Below the pieces are notes generated by a model that was not told the origin of the DNA, ran no database searches, and saw only the letters and a program-made list of their open reading frames with translations. A stretch of DNA of 64,000 nucleotides from Mucilaginibacter sp. dw_454 (GTDB taxonomy: Bacteria; Bacteroidota; Bacteroidia; Sphingobacteriales; Sphingobacteriaceae): positions 186,001 through 250,000 of the forward strand of contig NZ_JAAVVB010000003.1 of assembly GCF_018449775.1 (NCBI RefSeq). The letters run 5' to 3'. Below, one piece after another: positions 1 through 11,200 of the stretch; the stretch's first letter is position 1, and each line of letters begins with the position of its first letter. A program made the translations under genes and the position numbers.

Positions 1-2
1 CA

Positions 3-779
3 GTAGAAGATGCCGCGCTGTTGCTTGAAGTAATGGCAGGGGCCGATGAATACGATAGCACATCGGCCACGCAGCCGGTACCGGCATATGCCACCGATCT
101 TAAAAAATCAACCGGAAAAAAGAAAATAGCTTACCTGCAAGAATCTATCTCAAGCCCGGGTGTTGATAAAGAAGTAAAAAACGTGCTCATCAGCACCATA
201 GATAAACTACGTGCCGAGGGCCATTCGGTTACACCAATTGCTTTTGAATTTCTGGATTACCTGGTGCCGGCGTACTACGTTTTAGTTACCGCCGAGGCTT
301 CATCCAACCTGTCGAGATATGATGGTGTGCATTACGGTTATCGTAGCCCCCAGGCTACCGATTTAACATCAACCTATAAACGCTCGCGTTCTGAAGGTTT
401 TGGTAAAGAGGTTAAGCGCCGTATTATGCTGGGCACTTTTGTACTGAGCGCCGGTTATTACGATGCCTATTATGCCAAGGCGCAAAAAGTACGCAGACTG
501 ATCCAGGAAAAAACTAATGATATTTTCAAAGAGTACGATTTTATACTAATGCCTACCGCGCCCGGCCCGGCTTATGACATTGGTAACGTAGAGGCCGACC
601 CCGTTGTAAGCTACCTTGCTGATATATTTACGGTACAAGCTTCGCTAACCGGCGTGCCTGCGATTTCACTACCCGTAGGCAATAACAGTAAAGGTTTACC
701 GTTAGGTTTACAATTATTAGCCAAACATTTTAACGAACAAGAATTACTTAATTTCTCCAAATATTTCCTGGAGCTATAA
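3..779 (+). CDS. gatA: Asp-tRNA(Asn)/Glu-tRNA(Gln) amidotransferase subunit A, C-terminal part
   Basis: The reading frame is open from the left edge, so this is the 3' part of a gene whose start lies outside the window. About 259 residues remain of a family usually near 480. Visible family signatures are the segment around AEASSNLSRYDGVHYG, the stretch EVKRRIMLGTFVLSAGYYDAYY, and the MPTAPGPAYDIG segment. The amidase-signature catalytic triad (Lys-cisSer-Ser) lies upstream and cannot be checked. In the GatCAB complex GatA releases ammonia from glutamine to amidate misacylated Asp-tRNA(Asn) or Glu-tRNA(Gln) in the cytoplasm. The gene reads toward the lytic transglycosylase 68 bp downstream, with no clear terminator between them. 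Confidence 0.93.
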   Translation, partial: VEDAALLLEVMAGADEYDSTSATQPVPAYATDLKKSTGKKKIAYLQESISSPGVDKEVKNVLISTIDKLRAEGHSVTPIAFEFLDYLVPAYYVLVTAEASSNLSRYDGVHYGYRSPQATDLTSTYKRSRSEGFGKEVKRRIMLGTFVLSAGYYDAYYAKAQKVRRLIQEKTNDIFKEYDFILMPTAPGPAYDIGNVEADPVVSYLADIFTVQASLTGVPAISLPVGNNSKGLPLGLQLLAKHFNEQELLNFSKYFLEL

Positions 780-847
780 TAATTTAATATATTGGTAAAA
801 CAATTAGGCTAAAATATCCGTAAAACGGCTAACCCTAACAAAATATA

Positions 848-2137
848 ATGAAGAGAATTATAACTGTTGCTGCCTTCATCTTATCACTGCAAATAGTAAA
901 AGCTCATTCGTTAACCGCTGCTCCTGCTAACTTAGGTTGGGCAGAGGCTTACTATTCACCAAATATTTCTGGCGATACCAGTTTAGCGCTTCCGGTAGGT
1001 GCTTATGCCGGGTCGATATTTAAATTGAGGCTTGATTCTATCCAAAAAGATGTACCATTAGATTATAATGAGTACGTACAGGACTACATTGACATTTACA
1101 CCCGTCATCGCGATGAGATGAGCCATGTGATGGCGCTTTCTAATTATTACTTCCCAATTTATGAGAAGATTTTTCGCGATGCCGGCATCCCTACAGAAAT
1201 AAAATATCTTTCTATAGTCGAATCAAAATTAGATCCTACAGCAGTATCGCGGGTAGGGGCAACTGGTCCATGGCAGTTTATGGCTACTACAGCCAAAATT
1301 TATGGTTTGAATATGGATGGCTACAGAGATGAGCGCCGCGACCCGATACAGGCCAGCTATGCCGCTGCAGCCTATTTAAAAGATGCTTACCAGGAATTTG
1401 GCGATTGGCTGCTGGCTATTGCCTCTTACAATTGTGGTAAAAGCAGTGTTGAGCGCGCCATTGAAAAAGCTAACGCGATGGATTTTTGGTCCATCCGCCC
1501 ATACCTGCCTAACGAGACACGTAACTATGTGCCTGCTTTTATAGCTATGTCCTATGTTATGAACTATGGCAAAAAACACAGCATCGTTCCGGATATTTTA
1601 AACTTTAATCCTAAAACAGATACGTTGATGATTGACCGTATGGTTGATATGGCAAATGTGGCTAAAGCGCTTAATACTAATCTTAGCGATTTGACTATGT
1701 TGAATCCTTCTTACACCAGGTTAATTGTTAACGGCACGCCAGGCGCTCCGCGCAGGTTAGTTATACCGAGTGTTAATCAAAAAAATTACCCATCGTTGTA
1801 TAATGTGCTTAATGGTATTAATGATCCGGTACTTTCGCAGCCGTTACCTACGGTTGTCGCATTATCAGTACCAACAAAAGCTCCTGTTTCGGCTTATTTA
1901 GCTTTGCAACCGGCTGCACGGGCTACCACCGTGGCTTATGTTCCGGCAGCCAGACCCGCAGGCAGTAGCACAGAGGACGTTTATGTGATTAAACAAGGCG
2001 AAACATTAGAACAAGTAGCAGCGCATCACGGATTAAACGTGCACGATGTCAGGGCCTGGAACAATATACCCGACGGGCAATTGACGGCAGGCTCGAAAGT
2101 TACTTTAAACCCTGCTATCAAAATCAACAAAAGCTAG
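848..2137 (+). CDS. Secreted lytic transglycosylase with LysM domain (MltD-like)
   Basis: 429 aa. Residues 1-19 form a signal peptide (cleavage likely after KA). Residues about 105-240 are an SLT/lysozyme-like domain: the segment SIVESKLDP carries the expected catalytic Glu (E125) and is followed by GATGPWQFM and IASYNCG, both typical of family 1 lytic transglycosylases. A degenerate LysM-like stretch lies near residues 255-310, and a clear LysM at about 376-420 (YVIKQGETLEQVAAHHG) should bind peptidoglycan. Such enzymes cleave the MurNAc-GlcNAc bond to form 1,6-anhydro ends during wall remodelling in the periplasm. The LysM count is low compared with E. coli MltD. It is followed by its own hairpin terminator. 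Confidence 0.93.
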   Translation: MKRIITVAAFILSLQIVKAHSLTAAPANLGWAEAYYSPNISGDTSLALPVGAYAGSIFKLRLDSIQKDVPLDYNEYVQDYIDIYTRHRDEMSHVMALSNYYFPIYEKIFRDAGIPTEIKYLSIVESKLDPTAVSRVGATGPWQFMATTAKIYGLNMDGYRDERRDPIQASYAAAAYLKDAYQEFGDWLLAIASYNCGKSSVERAIEKANAMDFWSIRPYLPNETRNYVPAFIAMSYVMNYGKKHSIVPDILNFNPKTDTLMIDRMVDMANVAKALNTNLSDLTMLNPSYTRLIVNGTPGAPRRLVIPSVNQKNYPSLYNVLNGINDPVLSQPLPTVVALSVPTKAPVSAYLALQPAARATTVAYVPAARPAGSSTEDVYVIKQGETLEQVAAHHGLNVHDVRAWNNIPDGQLTAGSKVTLNPAIKINKS

Positions 2138-2159
2138 TATCAATATAAAATATTTTGAG

Positions 2160-2193
2160 AACTGGTGGTTGGATCTTCAGCTACCGGTTTTTT
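2160..2193 (+). terminator. Intrinsic terminator after lytic transglycosylase gene
   Basis: A 12-bp stem (2160-2171 with 2178-2189, three G-U pairs) closes a 6-nt loop and runs into six T residues. It lies 23 bp after the stop codon. Confidence 0.7.
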
Positions 2194-2277
2194 AGTTTAA
2201 TATCATCTGTTTTTTGTGCCGACATTATTTAACAATTTAACCAGCCCGACGCTTTTTTTATCACGTATAAAAAGCCT

Positions 2278-2285
2278 TAACTTTG
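2278..2285 (+). promoter_or_regulatory. Putative -7 promoter box upstream of maeB
   Basis: TAACTTTG is a perfect match to the Bacteroidota -7 consensus TAnnTTTG and lies 17 bp before the maeB ATG. The expected -33 TTTG is only suggested by a T-run near 2252-2259. Confidence 0.55.
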
Positions 2286-2302
2286 AGCGCTAATTATTAT
2301 CT

Positions 2303-4582
2303 ATGGATAAATCTAACCGTAAACAAGACGCATTAAATTACCACTCGAAGGGTCGCCCCGGGAAAATACAGGTGGTACCTACCAAACCCACCAACTCGCA
2401 GCGCGATTTAACCATGGCGTATTCGCCGGGTGTGGCAGAGCCTTGTTTACGCATTGCCGCAAATGTTGATGATGTTTACAAGTACACCGCTAAGGGTAAC
2501 CTGGTGGGAGTGATCAGCAATGGTACTGCTGTTTTAGGGTTAGGCAATATTGGCCCTGAAGCCAGTAAGCCGGTTATGGAAGGTAAAGGCCTGCTATTTA
2601 AAATTTATGCCGATATCGATGTGTTTGATTTGGAGATAAATGCTAAATCGGTTGATGAATTTGTGATGATTGTAAAAGCGCTGGAGCCAACCTTTGGCGG
2701 TATTAACCTCGAGGATATATCGGCGCCCACCTGCTTTGAAATTGAGCGCAGGCTAAAGGCCGAGATGAAGATCCCGGTAATGCATGACGACCAGCACGGC
2801 ACAGCCATCATATCCGGTGCGGCATTGCTGAATGCCTGCGAGATTCAGGGTAAAAAATTAGATAAAATAAAGATGGTGGTAAATGGCGCGGGTGCGGCTG
2901 CCATTTCTTGTTCAAAAATATACCTGTCGCTGGGTGTTAAAAAAGAAAACCTGGTGATGTTTGACATTAACGGATTGATAACGCCTACCCGTACCGACTT
3001 GGACGAGATGCGTTTGCAATTCGCTACAGGTCGTAAAGATATCAATACCCTGGCCGATGCCATGAAGGGTGCCGATGTGTTTATCGGCCTTTCGGCAGGT
3101 AATGTAGTTACGCCGGATATGGTGAAAAGCATGGCGAAAAATCCTATCGTATTTGCCATGGCCAACCCCGAGCCTGAAATTGCTTATGATCTCGCTGTAA
3201 ATGCCCGTAAGGACCTGATCATAGCTACCGGCCGGTCAGATTTCCCTAACCAGGTAAACAACGTTCTGGGTTTCCCTTACATATTTCGCGGCGCATTGGA
3301 TGTCCGCGCCAGCGCTATTAACGAAGAAATGAAACTGGCCGCAGTGCACGCCATCGCAGGCATCGCCAAAAAACCGGTACCCGAAGCGGTGAATCTGGCT
3401 TACGATGCCAGGAACCTGAAATTTGGCCGCGATTATATCATTCCAAAACCGATGGATCAACGGCTGATCACCGAGGTATCATCGGCAGTAGCTAAAGCAG
3501 CTATCGAGTCGGGCGTTGCCCGCAAGGTAATTACCGATTGGGAGGGCTATACAGAAGAATTAAGAACCCGGGTAGGCGATGATGACAAACTATTGCGTAA
3601 CATCACCAACATGGCTAAGAGCAACCCAAAACGGGTTGTATTTGCCGATGCCGAGAATTATAAGATACTACGTGCCGCACAAATAGTAAAAGATGAGCGT
3701 ATTGCTACGCCGATATTACTGGGCGATGTAGAAAAGATCAAACAGCTTATTAAAGAAACTGAAATGGATCTGGCCGAAGTGGAGATCATTGATCCGCACC
3801 TGGGTACCAAACGTTCAGAAGAATACGCGCAATATTATTTTGAAAAGCGTCAGCGCCGCGGCATAACTTTATTTGATGCCCGCCAACTCATGGCCGACTC
3901 TAACTATTACGGCGCCTGCATGGTGCAGTTTGGCGAGGCCGATGCACTGATATCGGGCTTAGCCAAAAACTATGCAGATACGGTTAAACCTGCGCTGCAG
4001 ATCATAGGTACCGAGCCGGGCGTTAGCCGCGTAGCGGGTATGTACATGATGATTACCCAAAAAGGCCCTGTGTTTTTTGGTGATACCACAGTTAATATTG
4101 ATCCTACAGTTGAAGAATTGGTAGACATTACGGTGCTGATAGAACGTTCTGTAAAACGTTTTAATATTAACCCCAGGGTGGCTGTGCTATCGTATTCAAA
4201 CTTTGGCTCAAATGCGGGCCCTATCCCTGAAGGCACACGCGAAGCCGTACGTATTTTGCATGAACGATACCCGGATATGGTTGTAGATGGCGATATGCAA
4301 GCCAACTTTGCGTTGAATGCATCGCTGCTGGCAGACAACTTTCCATTTTCAACATTAAAAGGCAGGGCAGCTAATACCTTGATCTTCCCCAACCTGGAAT
4401 CGGGTAATATAGCCTATAAACTATTGCAGGAAATTGGTGGTGCAGAGGCGGTTGGCCCGATACTATTGGGGCTGCGCAAATCGGTACATATCCTGCAGTT
4501 AGATAGCTCTGTGCGCGAAATTGTGAACATGGTTACTATAGCCGTGGTAGATGCGCAAGCCAAAGCAAATACCAATAAATAG
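2303..4582 (+). CDS. maeB: NADP-dependent malic enzyme with phosphotransacetylase-like C-terminal domain
   Basis: 759 aa, the usual length for the fused MaeB type. Residues about 18-155 form the malic N-terminal domain, with [11 protein letters not shown] and the [15 protein letters not shown] segment holding the catalytic Tyr and Lys. Residues about 160-390 form the dinucleotide-binding domain with [11 protein letters not shown]. From about residue 430 onward the protein matches the phosphate acetyl/butyryl transferase family; in the E. coli enzyme this domain is regulatory (binds acetyl-CoA) rather than catalytic. It oxidatively decarboxylates malate to pyruvate, yielding NADPH for biosynthesis. 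It has its own -7 box and is followed by ruvA after about 90 bp that contain heptamer repeats. Confidence 0.96.
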   Translation: MDKSNRKQDALNYHSKGRPGKIQVVPTKPTNSQRDLTMAYSPGVAEPCLRIAANVDDVYKYTAKGNLVGVISNGTAVLGLGNIGPEASKPVMEGKGLLFKIYADIDVFDLEINAKSVDEFVMIVKALEPTFGGINLEDISAPTCFEIERRLKAEMKIPVMHDDQHGTAIISGAALLNACEIQGKKLDKIKMVVNGAGAAAISCSKIYLSLGVKKENLVMFDINGLITPTRTDLDEMRLQFATGRKDINTLADAMKGADVFIGLSAGNVVTPDMVKSMAKNPIVFAMANPEPEIAYDLAVNARKDLIIATGRSDFPNQVNNVLGFPYIFRGALDVRASAINEEMKLAAVHAIAGIAKKPVPEAVNLAYDARNLKFGRDYIIPKPMDQRLITEVSSAVAKAAIESGVARKVITDWEGYTEELRTRVGDDDKLLRNITNMAKSNPKRVVFADAENYKILRAAQIVKDERIATPILLGDVEKIKQLIKETEMDLAEVEIIDPHLGTKRSEEYAQYYFEKRQRRGITLFDARQLMADSNYYGACMVQFGEADALISGLAKNYADTVKPALQIIGTEPGVSRVAGMYMMITQKGPVFFGDTTVNIDPTVEELVDITVLIERSVKRFNINPRVAVLSYSNFGSNAGPIPEGTREAVRILHERYPDMVVDGDMQANFALNASLLADNFPFSTLKGRAANTLIFPNLESGNIAYKLLQEIGGAEAVGPILLGLRKSVHILQLDSSVREIVNMVTIAVVDAQAKANTNK

Positions 4583-4591
4583 GCGTTGGCC

Positions 4592-4661
4592 GATTAGAGA
4601 TTAGTGATTAGATTTGAGACAATGGGAATGAGTGATTTTATTAACCCTTAACCTTTACTTA
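4592..4661. repeat. Heptamer-phased repeat tract between maeB and ruvA
   Basis: GATTAGA, GATTAGT, GATTAGA lie at 4592, 4599 and 4606, exactly 7 bp apart. A second run (TTAACCC, TTAACCT, TTACTTA) starts at 4641, 4648 and 4655, again with period 7. The two runs are not good inverted copies of each other here. The word GATTAGA recurs at 30948 and 30962. Confidence 0.7.
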
Positions 4662-4671
4662 TAGATAATAT

Positions 4672-5256
4672 ATGTACGCTTATATTGATGGGAGATTAGT
4701 GTTTAAAAGCCCGGCTTACGTGGTAATTGATGCCAATGGTGTGGGGTATCATATCAATATATCTTTAAATACTTATTCTTTAATGGGCGATGCCGAGCGT
4801 TGTAAACTTTTTACCTGGTTGCACGTAAAAGAAGACGCCCATACCCTATATGGTTTTGCTGACGAGTCTGAACGCAACCTGTTTCTGCATCTGATATCTA
4901 TATCCGGCATTGGTCCAAACACGGGGCGAATGATGCTTTCATCAATAACCCCGGCCGAGATTCATACTGCCATTGTTAACGGCAACGTCGCTGTAATACA
5001 AAGAATAAAAGGAATAGGCCCAAAATCGGCGCAAAGAGTGATATTAGAGTTGCAGGACAAACTGCGCAAAGAAGGACCAGGATCAACAAGTGCGATACCC
5101 GTAGCAAAAACAGCTAAAGACGAGGCATTAGCCGCATTGGTAATGCTGGGTTTTGTGCGTAATAATGCTGAAAAAGTGCTTGATCAGGAACTGAATAAAA
5201 ATGGCGGGACTTTAACTGTCGAAGAGTTAATAAAGTTAGCCTTAAAAAGTTTATAA
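4672..5256 (+). CDS. ruvA: Holliday junction branch migration complex subunit RuvA
   Basis: 194 aa, normal RuvA length. The N-terminal OB-fold (residues 1-62) begins MYAYIDGRLV and contains VDANGVGYHI. Tandem helix-hairpin-helix motifs follow: ISGIGPNTGRMMLS and IKGIGPKSAQRVILELQDKL, the second being the family signature. Domain III (about 145-194) binds RuvB. RuvA tetramers hold the four-way junction while RuvB drives branch migration, in the cytoplasm. The next gene, sprA, starts 21 bp downstream on the same strand. A ruvA-sprA neighbourhood is common in Bacteroidota, which supports both calls. Confidence 0.97.
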   Translation: MYAYIDGRLVFKSPAYVVIDANGVGYHINISLNTYSLMGDAERCKLFTWLHVKEDAHTLYGFADESERNLFLHLISISGIGPNTGRMMLSSITPAEIHTAIVNGNVAVIQRIKGIGPKSAQRVILELQDKLRKEGPGSTSAIPVAKTAKDEALAALVMLGFVRNNAEKVLDQELNKNGGTLTVEELIKLALKSL

Positions 5257-5277
5257 TTACGGTGGGATTTTAGTTGA

Positions 5278-8200
5278 GTGCATGTGATAAGAAATTTTAC
5301 TTATAAATTTCTTCTGGGTATAATATTGGTATCTGCATTTTGCGGATCGGAACCTGTTTTTGCCCAGCAAGCACCAAAAAAGGACTCTGTTGGCGTTAAA
5401 GCCCCTTTTAAACGTACCCTATCTAACAACTCTTTAAATCGCCAGGGCATATTTGACCAGGTACCTTTTGGTGTAACCCGCACCGTAGAGTACGACCCGA
5501 TGACAAATCAATATGTTCTATATGAGCGTATTGGTAACATGCTGTATCGCCCGCCAATATATTTAACTTTCAACCAATACCTGGCTATTAAACAGCAGGA
5601 AGGAAAGCGAGATTACTTTAAAAAACTGGCCGATAATTATTCGTATGAACAGACGCAGCCGGGCTTTATTCCGCAGATTAATGTACATAACCAAACCTTC
5701 GAGAAGATCTTTGGCAGTTCTATAATTGATATCCGCCCGCAGGGATCGGCAGAAGCCATTTTAAGCGGACAGATTAACAGTAACGAAAATCCGCTGTTTA
5801 ATACCAAACAGCGCCAGCAGTTTAACTTTAACTTTGATCAACATATCCAGTTAAATCTAACCGGCAATATCGGCGACAAGTTAAAAATCGCTACCAATTA
5901 TAATACTGATGCACAGTTTCAGTTTGATAACCAGGTAAAGCTTGACTATGTGGGCCATCCGGATGAGATCATTCAGGAAATACAAGCCGGTACTGTAAGC
6001 ATGCCTTTAAATACGCAGCTGATTACCGGTACGCAGGCCCTGTTCGGTTTAAAAACTAAATTGAAATTCGGCAAGCTGGATGTTACTACTATTTTCTCGC
6101 AACAACGCTCTCAGTCCAAAGATATCACCATAACCAACCAGGGGCAACAGGGGAATTTCTCCATCTCGGCGTCAGACTATGAGGCCAATAAACACTATTT
6201 CCTGTCACAGTATTTCCGAAATAACTACGATAAAGCGCTGGCAAATATCCCCATCATTAGTTCTAATATCAATATTACCAAAATTGAAGTGTGGACAACC
6301 AATCGCAATAACTCAACTACCGATTCGCGTGATGTAGTGGGTTTCCTGGATTTGGGTGAGAATGCGCCGTACAATACAGCACAAATTCAGGGTGGGGCCG
6401 GCTTTTCGGGTCTGCCTGCCGGTTTCAAAGGTCCGGGTTTCCCAGATCAATCAAATAGTTTGTTGAATAACCTGCCGGCAGCTGCCAGGCAAACCAACGA
6501 CCCTTCGAACTCGCTGATTACCTATTTTGCTGCGCATGGAGCCAGTGACAACTATGCTAAACTAACCTATGCCCGTAAGCTTACTACCAAGGAGTATACG
6601 CTGCATCCGCAATTGGGCTATATCTCTTTAAATTATCCTTTAAATAATGACGAGGTGTTGGCGGTTGCTTACCAATATACCTACAACGGTAAACAATACC
6701 AGGTGGGTGAATTCTCTACCGATATACCGGCTACGCCTAATTCACCAAAAGTGCTTTATCTTAAATTGTTAAAGAATACTTTACTAAAAACTACTTTGCC
6801 AACCTGGAAGCTGATGATGAAAAACATCTACTCGCTTAATGCTTTCCAGGTTAGTCAAACCAATTTTAAATTAGCCGTCACCCGTGTAGATGATAAAACG
6901 TCGGTTGAAAAGCCGGTGATGGAAGAGGGGCAAAATACGGCATCTAAGCTTTGGCTCAAAATAACGGGCCTTGATAACCTGAATCAACAAAATGAAAAGC
7001 AGTCTGACGGCTATTTCGACTTTTTGGAAGGGATTACTATCGACTCACAAAACGGGCGCATTATGTTCCCTGTACTGGAGCCGTTTGGGTCTGATCTGGC
7101 AAAACAATTTACGCCTTCAGAAACCAATCTCACAAGCAGGTATGTCTATCAGCAATTATATGACTCTACCAAAACGGTGGCGCAGCAGTTTTTCCCCCAA
7201 TTAAACCGATATGCTATTAAGGGAACATATACGGCCCAGGGCGGCGGCGGTAGTTATCAATTAAATGCGATAAACATTCCGCAGGGCTCTGTTACGGTAT
7301 CGGCAGGTTCCACCAAGTTGGTTGAGGGTACAGATTATACCATTGATTATAATGCCGGCAGGTTAAACGTCATCAATACATCTATCCTGTCGTCGGGGCA
7401 ACCAATCTCTGTCCATTTAGAGAATAATGAACTCTTTGGTATCCAGCAAAAATCATTATACGGTACCAGGCTCGATTATAAGTATAATCCTAACCTAACG
7501 CTGGGGGCTACGGTCATGCACATCACCGAGCAGCCTATCTCTCAAAACGAAGCAATAGGCTCAGAGTCTATATCGAATACTATTGTTGGTTTCGATGTGA
7601 ATTATGCGGCTAATTCAAGATTGCTTACGCGACTGGTTGACAAAATTCCATTCATCCAAACCAAGGCACCATCTTCAGTAAGTTTTAGCGGCGAGTTTGC
7701 CAAGCTGATGCCAGGCAGCCCGAGTGTACTTAATTACGCCGGCTCAAAAAACGGCACCTCATACCTGGATGACTTTGAGAACAGCCAGTCTATCATCGAT
7801 GTTAAAAGCGCTAATACCTGGCAAATCTCGGCCACGCCGCAGCTGTTCCCGGAGTCGGCGTTGTTTAATGATTTGAGCTATGGTTTTAATCGTGCCCGTT
7901 TGGCATTTTATAACATCGACCCTATATTTTACACAAATACGGGTACAACCAGTGTTACCCGGGCACAGCTTTCAAACCATTACGCAAGGCAGGTTTTGCA
8001 GACAGAGGTTTTCCCATTCAAACAGTCGGTTACGGGCCAGCCTTTAAGTTTATCTACACTCGATCTGGCTTTTTATCCAACAGTTCGCGGTCCGTACAAC
8101 TACACCACTACCGGGCTTAATTTTGATGGTACATTACAAAACCCTACCAGCCGTTGGGGCGGTATGTACCGCAGTATTTCTACCAATGATTTCCAATCGC

Positions 8201-11200
8201 TTAACGTAGAGTATATTGAGTTTTGGGTGATGGATCCTTTTATTTACAAACCAAACTCGGCCGGTGGCGATCTGTATTTTAACTTAGGTAGTATCTCTGA
8301 AGACGTTTTGAAAGACGGCCGCAAAAGCTTAGAGAATGGTTTGCCGGTTAACGGCGATCAAAGTACAGTTGACACCACAGCCTGGGGGCGCGTACCAAAA
8401 ACGCAGCCTGTAGTTAACGCTTTTGACAGTAACCCTGCATCGCGTGTTTTGCAGGATGTTGGTTTAGATGGTTTGAGCGATGCGGATGAGCAGGCAAAAT
8501 TTGCAGGCGTAGTTAACAAAGTTAAAGGGATAGTTACCCCAGCTGCGGCAAATGCCCTGGCGAATGACCCATCATCAGACGATTATCAATATTATTTGGG
8601 ACCCAATCAGGATGCCGCTAAAGCAGGCATTTTGCAACGATATTCCCAATATAACGGTAACGAAAGTAACTCTAAGACAGCCGAGCAATCGCAGGCGCAA
8701 TTAGGTTTGCAAACATCGGCCAATACCTCATTGCCCGATGGTGAGGACATTGACCATGACAACAACATGAGCCAGGACGATCAGTATTTTCAATACAAGG
8801 TATCCATGCGCCCAAAAGATCTGATAGTAGGTCAAAACTTTGTGAACGATAAAATCACATCAACCGTAAAATTGCCCGACGGTACATCAACACCTGTTAC
8901 CTGGTATCAGTTCAGGGTGCCTATTACCGCTTATCAATCGGCGGTTGGTGGTATACAAGATTTTAAAGCGATACGCTATATGCGTATGTTTATGACCAAC
9001 TTTGCAGATACCGCAGTATTACGTTTTGCTACGCTGCAACTGGTGCGTGGCGACTGGCGCGCCTACAATACCGAAAATAACCCGCTGAATGTTATAGCCG
9101 ACCCGGCGCTGATTAACCCGCCGCTGGATAATTCGGCTATTAACGTAGAGACTGTAAATATTGAAGAAAATGGTAAGCGTGTGCCTATCCCTTACGTGGT
9201 GCCGCCGGGTATTATTCGCCAGCGCGATTATAATAATCTGCAAAGCAATACCCAGTTGAATGAGCAGTCGCTATCAATCAGCGTAACCAACCTTACCGAT
9301 GGTTATTCAAAAGCGGCTTTTAAAACTTTTTATAATGATCTGCGCAAATACAAACGCTTGCAGATGTTTATCCACGCCGAGGCTAATAATCAAACTATTT
9401 TGCATGATCATGATGTAAGCGCGTTCATTCGTCTGGGTGCCGATTATCAGGATAACTACTATGAGTACGAAATACCACTAGCTGTGACCGGGCCTGGTAC
9501 TACCAATGCAAGCTCTATCTGGCCGGAGGCGAATGAGTTAGATATACAACTGTCTTTATTAACAGATGCTAAGATCGCCCGAAACAATGCTAAGTTTAAC
9601 GGCTTGCCATGGCCGGTAAATAAACCCTTTGTGTACGCTAACGGGGGCAACCGTATTACCATTATGGGGGTGCCGGATTTGAGCGCCCTGCGCACGATTA
9701 TGCTCGGCGTACGCAACCCGTATCGCAATAACTCAGCGCCTGGTGTAGATGATGGCTCAGCTAAATCTGCGACGGTATGGTTTGATGAGCTGCGCCTAAC
9801 CGATTTTGATAATAAAGGTGGCTGGGCAGCGATTGCCAGGGCAGACCTCAAACTTGCCGATATTGGAACGGTAACGATATCAGGAAACAAAAGTACCGCG
9901 GGTTTCGGTGCGCTTGATTCAAAAATGGAGGACCGGCAACTCAGCGATAACCAGGGGTATGATATGTCGGCAAATATGGATCTGGGACGATTTTTTCCTG
10001 CCAAGAGCGGTATTAAAATCCCGGCGTATGTAGATGTATCTAACCAGGTAAACATGCCGCAGTATGACCCGGCGCAGGCTGATATTTTGCTCAAGCAAAC
10101 GCTCAACTCGGCTACATCGTCGCAACAGCGAGATTCTATTAAAAATGCTGCCGAGGATTACACCATGCGTAAAAGTGTAAATTTTACCAATATCCATAAA
10201 GATCGCTCGCCGACGCAGAAAGCGGTGCACGTGTATGACGTAGAAAACTTAAATGCCAGCTACGCTTATACAGAATATACGCACCACGATTTCACAACCG
10301 AAAACGACCTGGAGAAAACGTACCACGTGGCCCTGGCTTATAACTACGCTAACCCGCCTAAATATGTTAGTCCGTTTGATAAGATCATCAAATCAAACAG
10401 CCTGGCTTTGCTGCGCGATATAAATTTTGCGCTGGCACCTACCCGGTTAAATTTCAGCATTAATTTTGACCGTTTTTACTCCGAGAATTCGCCGCGTAAT
10501 AATGACCCGGATAACCCCTTGTTTATTCCAACCAGTTACAATAAAAATTTTAATATCACCCGGGTTTATGGCTTTGGCTGGAAGTTTACCAAATCCCTAT
10601 CTGTAGATGTAGATGCAACCAACTTATCGGTGGTTGATGAACCGTATGGCCGTTTAGATGGGTTAAAAAGGGACACCCTTTGGGATAATATCCGTAAGCT
10701 AGGGCGTACGGTAAATTATAACCACACGCTTAACATTAACTACGTTGTGCCGTTAAATAAAATCCCTTATATGGATTGGACGGCGCTTACCGCACATTAT
10801 AGCACCAACTTTACCTGGCAGGCAGCCCCGGAGTTTGCCATTGGCAATCCTGATTTTAATGTGGGTAACAGCATCCAGAACGCCCGCAAAATTCAATTGG
10901 ACCCGGTATTGACTATGAGCACGCTTTATAACCGGTTGAGTTATTTGAAAAACGGATCTAATCCTAAAAACGATGCCTTCACCAGGATCTTTACCGGTTT
11001 AATAACCAGTGTTAAAAGTATCAGCGCTAATTACACCCGTACAGATGCAACTTTTGTACCAGGGTATCTGCCAAATTCGAACTTATTTGGTGAAGATTTA
11101 AACTATAATGCGCCAGGTGTTGGTTTCTTGTTGGGCAGCCAGGCTGATATACGTGGCAGGGCATTAGCCAATAACTGGATCTCAAGAGATACGCTGCAAA

